NCBI RefSeq assembly: GCF_963682185.1 | Contig: NZ_OY821667.1 | Span: 1,800,001-1,864,000 of the forward strand | Direction: 5' to 3' | Length of the DNA stretch: 64,000 bases | Source of the DNA: an uncultured Cohaesibacter sp. | GTDB lineage: Bacteria; Pseudomonadota; Alphaproteobacteria; Rhizobiales; Cohaesibacteraceae | Shown: in pieces, positions 9,087 to 15,867 of the stretch | How the letters are laid out: each line of letters starts with the position of its first letter | Numbering within the stretch: position 1 is the stretch's first letter | Notes under the pieces: generated by a model | Told to the model about the DNA's origin: nothing | What the model saw: the letters and a program-made list of their open reading frames with translations, nothing else | Database searches by the model: none | Position numbers and translations under genes: made by a program

Positions 9087-10484
9087 CTACACGATAAGAT
9101 AGGCATAGATGAGGATCCACACCGCCAATAAGCTGACAGCAACGAGAAAATAGGAGCGGTTCCACACCCGCCCGACATCAACAGTCGGGATGCCTCCAAA
9201 ACGACCAATCATCATATTGGTTGCTGTGAAAGGAGATGTCAGCCCCGTAAGCGCCCAACCAGCCAGCATGGCAACGGCAAAAGTCGTAGGGTCCAGATCG
9301 AACAATGCCGCATCCGGCAAAAGCGGAGCAACCAGAGACAGTGTCAGAATCGGGTTTCCGCCCAGCTGCCCCAGCACAGGCATGATCCACAGAAGGGCGA
9401 TCAACAGCAGCCAGGGCGGCAAGACCGTAAGATCGATCCCTGCGCGCGCCATCAGCGGCACCAGCACGGAAGATCCGACCACGCCGATATAGCCGGCGCT
9501 CATCAGCAAAAGCAGGTCCCCACGAAAGGCTGGCAGCTCCTTATGCACATAATTGACCATCCGCGCACGCACGACCGCTGCATCGCGAAACTGGATATAG
9601 AGCCAGCCCACAGAGAGCAAGGGTACGACCACCAACACAACCCCTACCACGCGAATACCCAGAAGGATTTCAAGCGCCAGCACCGGCAACAATATAACCA
9701 CCAGCAACACTGCGAGCGGTAAAAGAACGGTCCAGTGCAAATCACTTTTCACACGCTTGGGAGTGGCAGCATTGGGAGAAAGCTTCGGCTTGAAAAGTGT
9801 GTCCAACGCCCAACCAGTCCCCAGCAGGATCGCAGCGGTCACAAGTCCCGGCAGAGCAATGCTCAGCCAGGTGATCCCCGGAATAGTAGCCACGGCCATG
9901 GCTGTCGAAAAGGCCATCGGTGACCATGGCAAAGCTGAAATGAAACCGCGCTGAATAGCCAGCAACATCCGTCTCGTGCGGATTTGCCGTATCTCCTCGT
10001 CAGGCTCATCCTTGCTACTGGCCAGCGCAAGCGTTCCCAACAGCTGGATCGAGCCGAAATTAAGCAAGAGCGCATAGATCTGTGTGCCGAAGGACAAAGA
10101 AATGTAACGGCGACCAGGAGGCTGCGCGGCAAGAAAGCCCCCTGCTTTCCCCATGGCAGGAGAAGCCGATGCCGCCTCACGCAATACGGCAAGCGCACTG
10201 AAGAATGAGGCCAGAAAGCCAGTTTTGACGATCGCCGTCTGCAGCGCGGACTGCCAATCATCATTCACAATCACCATTGCCAGCGTAAGACCGGCACAAA
10301 CCAATAGAAAGATCCGCCCACCGCGCTTTGCGCTGGTGGCCATCATCCCCACCATCAGAATGAGAGCGACCATCAAAGGCCATTGCACCCACTCCACTCC
10401 GGTCCACTCCAACAGAGCCTGCATCACGATGACGAAGACAACAACCCAGCCGAAGAAGGGATCAACCAAACGCGAAAAATTCAT
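9087..10484 (-). CDS. multi-pass permease, ion-transporter-superfamily-like
   Basis: 465 residues with about eleven or twelve hydrophobic segments. Two internally similar stretches, each with a helix-break region (GSIQLLGTLALASS, LGQLGGNPILTLSLVAPLLP) and a late SPFTATNMMIGRFGG motif, recall the duplicated hairpins of the ArsB/NhaD/DASS ion-transporter superfamily, and homologues are usually annotated only as hypothetical permeases. Substrate unknown. It is convergent with the CstA-like gene and flanked upstream by tRNA-Arg. Confidence 0.6.
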   Translation of the reverse strand: MNFSRLVDPFFGWVVVFVIVMQALLEWTGVEWVQWPLMVALILMVGMMATSAKRGGRIFLLVCAGLTLAMVIVNDDWQSALQTAIVKTGFLASFFSALAVLREAASASPAMGKAGGFLAAQPPGRRYISLSFGTQIYALLLNFGSIQLLGTLALASSKDEPDEEIRQIRTRRMLLAIQRGFISALPWSPMAFSTAMAVATIPGITWLSIALPGLVTAAILLGTGWALDTLFKPKLSPNAATPKRVKSDLHWTVLLPLAVLLVVILLPVLALEILLGIRVVGVVLVVVPLLSVGWLYIQFRDAAVVRARMVNYVHKELPAFRGDLLLLMSAGYIGVVGSSVLVPLMARAGIDLTVLPPWLLLIALLWIMPVLGQLGGNPILTLSLVAPLLPDAALFDLDPTTFAVAMLAGWALTGLTSPFTATNMMIGRFGGIPTVDVGRVWNRSYFLVAVSLLAVWILIYAYLIV

Positions 10485-10714
10485 ATAAGCCTGCTTTCAT
10501 CGGGAGGAAACGTGACGAGATGAACGACGGAACAATACTGGCCTGCCGAACATTATAGCTGATAAATAGGACGGAACCCCAAGCCAAACACCGGTTTCAG
10601 CACGCACCTTGGGCACAGACATGGACCATTCTGCCTAAAACGCATAAACCGAAACCTTAAAATGGATCAAGTCTAACATTGCAGAAATATGACCGTCAGA
10701 AGAAAAAGAGGGAA

Positions 10715-10791
10715 TGGTGACCCCGGCGCGATTCGAACGCACGACCTACCGCTTAGGAGGCGGTTGCTCTATCCAGCTGAGCTACGGGGCC
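10715..10791 (-). tRNA. tRNA-Arg (anticodon CCU)
   Basis: Read on the minus strand, a 77-base cloverleaf begins GGCCCCGTAGCTCAG and ends CGGGGTCACCA, with encoded CCA. The acceptor stem GGCCCCG/CGGGGTC pairs fully with one G-U. The anticodon arm ACCGC-CTCCTAA-GCGGT gives CCU, reading AGG. The T-arm carries GTTCGAATC. Confidence 0.97.
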
Positions 10792-11041
10792 TCGTTTTCT
10801 TTCGCCAATCAACCAAAAGATGCAACATCAACAGACCCACAGCAAAAGTTTACTTTGGGTTCGCCAAGGCTTATCCATGCTTGAAAAATTTGCTAAACTT
10901 CAGCTCAGCAACACCAAGCGCGGATCGGCATTTCAAAAACGCTGACGCTCTGTATCATTTCAACAATCCCAGATCAACCAGCCACACTCGCAATTCAGCA
11001 TAACCCTTTCGATTTATTCAATTTCATGGTGCAACAGCCTC

Positions 11042-11875
11042 GTGCATAAATCTTCGTCCGCCCTAGCCATAAGCCTTTTTCTGCTGACCAGTCACGCCTA
11101 TGCAGAAGAAAAGCATGCCACGGCTTCTGTCTGTACTGAATCCGCAAGAGCTGTCGCGTTAGGCGGCCCTGTGTCCTATACACCCCCATTGACCATCAAG
11201 CAGCTTGAGCAAGGCGGTTTTACCCTCAAGGGACTAGTGCCGGACTATTTTCCCACCCCCGAGCTTAAGAGACAAAAGCAAAAGGAAATCAGTCGCTTTG
11301 TATCCAAGGCGCCATTAAAGGCCTATGTCATTGGCCATAGAAAGCCGGATCGCTACGCACGGCATGACGCTTTTCTAGCCCGCTCCGAAAATGGCAAAGA
11401 AATTCTGCTTCAAGATATTCTTGTCTCAAAGGGGCTGGCGCGGGTCTTGACTGACGGTCTGCAGAATGACTGCGTGCAACATCTTCTTTCTCTGGAAACG
11501 ACCGCTCGAAAAGCGCAGACAGGCTTGTGGAAAGAGACTGTCTATAGTGTAAAAAATACAGATGATCTCCACCTTTCTGCCATTGTGTCCACCTACCAGA
11601 TTGTTTCTGGCATCGTCTCCTCCGTTCATCGCAAAATAGATGGGACAAGCTATTTGAACTTTGGGGACAATTGGTATGAAGATTTCACCATATCGCTGAG
11701 CAAGAAGCAGCTTCAGAACTGGGAAGCCCGAAATAAATTTTTGGATGATTTACAAAACAAGCCCATATATGTTCGAGGCTGGGTAGAAGACAGTGGGGGG
11801 CCATTGATAGAGCTTCATGAAGCCAGCCAATTGATAGAGGCAGACAATAACGAAAGTTATAGCAACGCTCATTAG
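11042..11875 (+). CDS. exported protein with degenerate staphylococcal-nuclease-like fold
   Basis: 277 residues from a GTG. A signal peptide (HKSSSALAISLFLLTSHAYA) is followed by a region resembling the SNase OB-fold: DRYARHDAFL and LLQDILVSKGLARV match the YGR-x-LA and N-x-x-L-V-x-x-G-x-A-x-V motifs. The catalytic elements expected before it (DGDT, and the Arg and Glu of RLxGIDAPE) are not recognisable; LKGLVPDYF occupies the latter place. The C-terminal part may be a second OB-like domain. A periplasmic binding or scaffold role is more likely than nuclease activity. It ends four bases before an open frame leading into the M48 protease gene. Confidence 0.65.
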   Translation: MHKSSSALAISLFLLTSHAYAEEKHATASVCTESARAVALGGPVSYTPPLTIKQLEQGGFTLKGLVPDYFPTPELKRQKQKEISRFVSKAPLKAYVIGHRKPDRYARHDAFLARSENGKEILLQDILVSKGLARVLTDGLQNDCVQHLLSLETTARKAQTGLWKETVYSVKNTDDLHLSAIVSTYQIVSGIVSSVHRKIDGTSYLNFGDNWYEDFTISLSKKQLQNWEARNKFLDDLQNKPIYVRGWVEDSGGPLIELHEASQLIEADNNESYSNAH

Positions 11876-11969
11876 GCAAGTGTCGATCATCCCCAATCAG
11901 AAGCATGACAAGATTATCCGCTTTGCGAAAAAGTCCGACAGACAGGCAAGCGAGCATGGGAAAAATGAA

Positions 11970-13445
11970 GTGAGCAAGAAACGCATCGAAAAGTTAAAGA
12001 TGGCAGGTGCCCTTTGCCTCTCGCTCATGCTTCTTGCTGGCTGCAAAAGCCTGATGACCGGCTCGTTAGAACCCACCATTTCCGGCGTAGCGCCTGCTGG
12101 CCTTTCTTCCAATGATAGCGTTGAACAGGCCATCGGAGCGAAAGAGCATCCCAAAATCGTCAAGGCCTATGGCGGCGCTTATGAGAATCGCAAGCTGGAG
12201 CAAATGGTCTCCAAGCTGGTTGGTCGCCTTGTAGCCTCTTCCAGCGAGCCAAGTCGACCCTACCGTGTGACTATCCTGAATTCACCAACAGTCAATGCCT
12301 TCGCCTTGCCGGGCGGCTATCTTTATGTCACACGCGGCCTCATAGCGCTGGCCAACGACAAGGCTGAACTGGCAGCTGTGCTGGCTCACGAAATGGCCCA
12401 TGTCACATCTCGCCATGCCATAGCAAGAGCCGCGGCGAAACAGAATTCCGAGCTTGTCTCAAAGGTGATGGACAAAATGGTCAGCGAGCGCACAAAAGGC
12501 GCAACCATCAAGGCGCGCCATCTGGTTACGCTGGCCAGCTTCAGTCAGGTGCAGGAACTGGAAGCCGACAAGATCGGCATAGAAACCGCTTATCTTTCCG
12601 GATTGGACCCCTTCGCCGCAAGCCGTTTCCTTGAAACAATGGGCGACTATGCAACCTATTTGACGGGCCGAACCGAGCAAAGCAACAAGCCCAATTTCCT
12701 TTCCAGCCATCCGGCAACACCGGAGCGGATAAAAGCTGCGATATTTGCAGCCCGCCGCTATGGCGGCCCCGATGTTGGCACACGGGAAAGAGACGACTAT
12801 CTGGACGCGATCGACGGTATTCTTTTTGGAGATACACCGGATGAGGGCTTTGTGCGCGGCCATTCCTATATTCACCCCGCTTTGCGCATTCGCTTCAGTC
12901 CGCCGGAAGGCTATCGACTGGAAAATACGTCCAAAGCCGTACTGGCGGTGGCTCCAGATGGATCGGCCATGCGGTTTGATGGAGTCAATGTGAGCCCGGA
13001 TGTACCCCTGACCAATTATCTCACCTCCGGCTGGGTAAGCGGTCTGATCACCGGATCGATACGCGAGCAGGTGATCAATGGCCACCCCGCAGTTCTGGCT
13101 GCTGCAGAAGCCAGAGGGTGGACATTCCGCATTGCCCTTATCCGCGTGAAGTCGGCCACTTATCGGTTTGTTTTTGCGACCACCAAACCCAATGCCAGCT
13201 TTGAAAGCGCCATCGCGGAAACCGTCAATAGTTTTCAGACATTGACCCGAGATCAGGCCGCCGCGTTCAAACCGTTACAAATTTCGATCGTAACAGCGGG
13301 ATACGGCGACACTGTTCAAAAATTGGCAGCCCGCATGGCAGGTACAGACAACAGCGAAACGCTCTTTCGCATTCTCAATGACATCAAGACAGGCGAGCAT
13401 CTCAAGCGGGGGCAGAAGCTGAAACTCGTCACGGCCATGCGATAG
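11970..13445 (+). CDS. M48-family metalloprotease, lipoprotein
   Basis: Periplasmic zinc protease related to BepA/YfgC and LoiP. The GTG at 11970 is chosen rather than the longer frame from 11880 because it gives a classical lipoprotein signal (KKRIEKLK, then LCLSLMLLAGC; lipid Cys about residue 25), 491 residues in all. The HEMAH motif (about 140-144) and Glu of ELEAD (about 196) supply the zinc site. The C-terminus (GDTVQKLAARMAG ... GQKLKLV) resembles the LysM-like tail common in alphaproteobacterial homologues. The family degrades or assembles misfolded outer-membrane proteins; the actual substrate is unknown. Confidence 0.88.
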   Translation: MSKKRIEKLKMAGALCLSLMLLAGCKSLMTGSLEPTISGVAPAGLSSNDSVEQAIGAKEHPKIVKAYGGAYENRKLEQMVSKLVGRLVASSSEPSRPYRVTILNSPTVNAFALPGGYLYVTRGLIALANDKAELAAVLAHEMAHVTSRHAIARAAAKQNSELVSKVMDKMVSERTKGATIKARHLVTLASFSQVQELEADKIGIETAYLSGLDPFAASRFLETMGDYATYLTGRTEQSNKPNFLSSHPATPERIKAAIFAARRYGGPDVGTRERDDYLDAIDGILFGDTPDEGFVRGHSYIHPALRIRFSPPEGYRLENTSKAVLAVAPDGSAMRFDGVNVSPDVPLTNYLTSGWVSGLITGSIREQVINGHPAVLAAAEARGWTFRIALIRVKSATYRFVFATTKPNASFESAIAETVNSFQTLTRDQAAAFKPLQISIVTAGYGDTVQKLAARMAGTDNSETLFRILNDIKTGEHLKRGQKLKLVTAMR

Positions 13446-13479
13446 GACAAAGCCGGCTGATGCCGGCAGCAGATAAAAG

Positions 13480-13510
13480 AAAATCCCGGAAGCAAGCTTC
13501 CGGGATTTTT
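13480..13510. terminator. bidirectional intrinsic terminator
   Basis: AAAATCCCGGAAGC (13480-13493) and GCTTCCGGGATTTTT (13496-13510) form a 14-bp stem with A/T tails on both sides, between the convergent M48 and carD genes. Confidence 0.9.
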
Positions 13511-13556
13511 CAAACAATAGCTGCCATTGCAGAAAACAATGCCTGAAGCGGCATCC

Positions 13557-14111
13557 TTAGGCTGCAACTTCCTCTTCGCTCTTACCAGCACCACGACGCG
13601 GGCTTTTCGAGAGGCTTTTCTCGATCAGATGCACAGCTTCCGTGGTGGACAATTTGCGAATAGCAGCCACTTCACGTGCCATTCGATCAATAGCAGCTTC
13701 ATAAAGCTGACGTTCAGAATATGACTGCTCCGGCTGGGTGTCGGAGCGATAAAGATCGCGAACGACTTCTGCAATAGAATGCAGATCACCGGAGTTGATC
13801 TTTGCTTCATATTCCTGCGCGCGGCGACTCCACATGGTGCGCTTGATACGAGCGCGCCCTGTAACCGTCGTCAATGCTTTCTCAACAGACTCTTCATCCG
13901 ACAGTTTACGCATACCAACCGAAGCAATTTTGCCCGTTGGAACACGCAAGGTCATTTTGTCTTGCTCAAAATTGATAACGAACAATTCAAGAGCGAGGCC
14001 AGCAACTTCCTGTTCCTCGATATTGACAATTTGACCCACACCATGAGCCGGATAGACAATAAATTCGTTGATTTTAAAGCCCTGACGTTGGGTGGCTTTT
14101 TTGATTGCCAT
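13557..14111 (-). CDS. carD: CarD/CdnL-family RNA polymerase-binding regulator
   Basis: 184 residues. The N-terminal RNAP-interaction domain (INEFIVYPAHGVGQIVNIEEQEVAG) and C-terminal helical DNA-contacting part (MWSRRAQEYEAKINSGD, AVVRDLYR) match CdnL of Caulobacter and CarD of actinobacteria, which stabilise open promoter complexes and support rRNA and growth-gene transcription. The last ~20 residues are basic/acidic and probably disordered. Helicase / S4 / fdxA / carD is a conserved order in Alphaproteobacteria. An intrinsic terminator on the same strand lies only ~60 bases before its start, so it needs a close promoter or read-through. Confidence 0.95.
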   Translation of the reverse strand: MAIKKATQRQGFKINEFIVYPAHGVGQIVNIEEQEVAGLALELFVINFEQDKMTLRVPTGKIASVGMRKLSDEESVEKALTTVTGRARIKRTMWSRRAQEYEAKINSGDLHSIAEVVRDLYRSDTQPEQSYSERQLYEAAIDRMAREVAAIRKLSTTEAVHLIEKSLSKSPRRGAGKSEEEVAA

Positions 14112-14170
14112 ACGCTTGAAACTCCCGCGTCACATAATTTCCAAGCGGACACATTGCCCGCCTGATCTTC

Positions 14171-14198
14171 AAAAAACAAAAGAGGGAACTCCCTCTTT
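14171..14198 (-). terminator. intrinsic terminator upstream of carD
   Basis: On the minus strand AAAGAGGGA and TCCCTCTTT (14198-14190 and 14187-14179) pair tightly and are followed by TGTTTTTT. It closes the small transcript proposed at 14243-14446 and separates it from carD. Confidence 0.8.
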
Positions 14199-14242
14199 GT
14201 CGGCATTCTTGCTAGGTAAAACCAATTTCCAATCCACCTGCA

Positions 14243-14344
14243 TTAGTTCAGGCTGGTTGTGGTTTTACATTTCGCTTCAAAATCAGATAGGCACACGTAT
14301 GTGGATTGCGTACTTTCACATTGCATCTTGCTCGAAATACGCAT
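14243..14344 (-). CDS. candidate 33-residue small protein under FNR-type promoter
   Basis: An ATG at 14344 is preceded by AGGAG with a seven-T spacer, an ideal Shine-Dalgarno distance. The frame encodes 33 residues, starting MRISSKMQC and ending TTTSLN, Ser/Thr rich and with Cys at 9, 18 and 26, no membrane segment. An FNR palindrome with an extended -10 lies upstream and an intrinsic terminator follows 45 bases after the stop, so all parts of a small gene are present. The AGGAG is also the right arm of a hairpin (see 14345-14367), which may hide the start or end transcription. I recognise no family. It could instead be a non-coding RNA. Confidence 0.4.
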   Translation of the reverse strand: MRISSKMQCESTQSTYVCLSDFEAKCKTTTSLN

Positions 14345-14367
14345 AAAAAAACTCCTGAAGTAGGAGT
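14345..14367 (-). terminator. hairpin with T7 tail that contains the Shine-Dalgarno sequence
   Basis: On the minus strand ACTCCT-ACTTC-AGGAGT is followed by a run of seven T and then ATG. It reads equally well as an intrinsic terminator giving a ~50-base RNA from the FNR promoter, or as a stem that sequesters AGGAG of the 33-codon ORF. Confidence 0.55.
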
Positions 14368-14400
14368 CGTGTGAACCTTCCTTTATCAGCTGATTGAGGG

Positions 14401-14446
14401 AGAATATCACATTTTTGCATATTTTCCAAACTTTGATTGTGATCAA
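14401..14446 (-). promoter_or_regulatory. FNR/Anr-type promoter
   Basis: TTGAT-N4-ATCAA is perfect at 14433-14446. About 27 bases further on the minus strand is TGA-TATTCT, an extended -10 (14401-14409). The palindrome centre would sit at about -41 to -45 from the inferred start near 14396, the class II activator position. Nothing oriented the other way has a matching -10. FNR activation under low oxygen is the known behaviour of such sites; use here is inferred. Confidence 0.6.
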
Positions 14447-14551
14447 ACTTGCACCCTGCTTATTCTCTGGCTCAAAAACCAATCACATTACGCAATAGAA
14501 CGCAGATTTCTGCCAATTTCGACAGATTGAACGGCGCATTTTTGTGCAAAT

Positions 14552-14585
14552 AAAAAGCCGGTCGCTTAAAAAATAGCGCCCGGCT
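14552..14585 (-). terminator. intrinsic terminator of fdxA
   Basis: Minus strand: AGCCGG (14585-14580) and CCGGCT (14561-14556) close a structured loop containing GCGCTATTTTTTAAGCG, followed by TTTTATTT, 32 bases after the fdxA stop. Confidence 0.75.
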
Positions 14586-14616
14586 CCGTTATACTAAAAT
14601 TGCATAACTCCCATTC

Positions 14617-14952
14617 TTAATCCCCGTCTCCAGGGTTAGCTGAGAGATATTGCAGTTTATTTTCAACGCCATCCCACTTTTTGGCCTCAGCCATGGGTTC
14701 TTTCTGAACCGTGATATTAGGCCAGACTTCGCAATATTTCGCGTTGATTTCGAGCCATTCCTCAAGCCCGGGCTCTGTATCCGGCTTGATCGCTTCTGCC
14801 GGGCATTCCGGCTCACACACACCACAGTCGATGCATTCATCCGGATTGATTACCAGAAAGTTTTCGCCCTCGTAGAAACAGTCAACCGGGCAAACTTCCA
14901 CACAATCGGTGTATTTGCATTTGACGCAATTATCGGTCACGACGTAAGTCAT
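14617..14952 (-). CDS. fdxA: seven-iron ferredoxin FdxA
   Basis: 111 residues from ATG 14952 (GGAG six bases upstream; a GTG one codon earlier is less likely). Cys 9, 17 and 50 are placed to hold a [3Fe-4S] cluster and Cys 21, 40, 43 and 46 a [4Fe-4S] cluster, the Azotobacter FdI pattern, followed by the usual C-terminal extension. A soluble low-potential electron carrier; partners are not defined by the sequence. Co-directional with and downstream of the S4-protein gene. Confidence 0.96.
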   Translation of the reverse strand: MTYVVTDNCVKCKYTDCVEVCPVDCFYEGENFLVINPDECIDCGVCEPECPAEAIKPDTEPGLEEWLEINAKYCEVWPNITVQKEPMAEAKKWDGVENKLQYLSANPGDGD

Positions 14953-15378
14953 CACAAACTCCGCATACGATGCAGTTTGGTCTCTGCACTCGCAAAATTG
15001 GTCTATTACGGGAGCAACACAGGCTCACATTCCGCTCCTTGCCGATCAAATCTTTCATTGATCAAAGGCTCGGAACGGCAAACGAAATGTGACTGTATTA
15101 AGACCACTCCCATTCGAGTTATCTTCTAGCTATCGCTTTTGAGCCCGGCGTTCAAGCAATATCAAATCACTTTGGTTCCAGAGCGGAGCTCTCTCAAGCC
15201 CGACACCTGAAACCTCTGGAGAATCCGGATCAGGGCACTCAGTAAACCTGAGCCTCAAACCGCGCCCACTTTTACAAATGAAAGATGCATTCACAAGTCC
15301 ACATTTAGGAAAAGTGTGAATTCCAACCGGAATCAAGAAGCATAAAAAGTCTAAAGGCGCCGCAGTTTCCTTCGAACC
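14953..15378. other. intergenic region between S4-protein gene and fdxA
   Basis: About 425 bases that probably hold the fdxA promoter. A 68-codon minus-strand frame at 15130-15336 starts with TTG, has no Shine-Dalgarno sequence and no recognisable motif, so it is not called. An inverted GATCAA ... TTGATC at 15038-15058 has the wrong half-site spacing for FNR. Confidence 0.4.
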
Positions 15379-15768
15379 TCATTCAAAAGGCCCTTGCTTC
15401 AGCCGCATCAGCTGGCGACGATCCCTTTTGGTAGGGCGCCCGGTGTGCGCCTCATGAGCAATACCGGTGCTGGTTTCATCCTGCTTCTTTTCAGGAGCTG
15501 GCGAATGATCGTTATAAAGAAGCTGGGCCTCCGGTGCTGGCCCTCTGCGTGTGCCGAGAGCCACAACTTCCAGAATGCGGATATGGCCAGCCCTGGCAAT
15601 CGTCAGCACGTCGCCGGGCTTGATCTGGCGACTGGCAGCAGACACCTTCTCTTTGTTCACACGCACATTGCCAGCCGTGACAAGTTTGGCCGCCAGGCTT
15701 CTGGTCTTGGCGACTCGGGCAAACCAGAGCCACTTGTCTATGCGCAGTTTGGCACTTTCTTCGCTCAT
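15379..15768 (-). CDS. RNA-binding S4-domain protein, Hsp15-like
   Basis: 129 residues. The N-terminal S4 domain (LRIDKWLWFARVAKTRSLAAKLVTAGNVRVN) is close to HslR/Hsp15, which binds free 50S subunits carrying nascent chains. The tail (HTGRPTKRDRRQLMRLK) is basic as in the family. An ATG one codon after a GTG is taken as start. It lies 99 bases after the helicase gene on the same strand, and the two are neighbours across Alphaproteobacteria, suggesting a link to RNA metabolism. Confidence 0.9.
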   Translation of the reverse strand: MSEESAKLRIDKWLWFARVAKTRSLAAKLVTAGNVRVNKEKVSAASRQIKPGDVLTIARAGHIRILEVVALGTRRGPAPEAQLLYNDHSPAPEKKQDETSTGIAHEAHTGRPTKRDRRQLMRLKQGPFE

Positions 15769-15867
15769 CACTCACCCAATAAAAAGGCACGCCGGAAAGC
15801 CGCCCTGTAATGCGACCTTGCGGCATGCCGATTGGTTGATCCAGAACCGGTTCCCGTGGGAACAGGC

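Noticed and set aside
14243-14482. 79-codon version of the small ORF before carD
   Set aside because: Its start is upstream of the FNR site and promoter. The 33-codon form has the ribosome site and follows the promoter.
15038-15058. GATCAA ... TTGATC inverted repeat
   Set aside because: Spacing and orientation do not fit FNR, and no promoter accompanies it.
15130-15336. 68-codon minus-strand ORF between the S4-protein gene and fdxA
   Set aside because: TTG start, no Shine-Dalgarno sequence, no recognisable motif; insufficient support.
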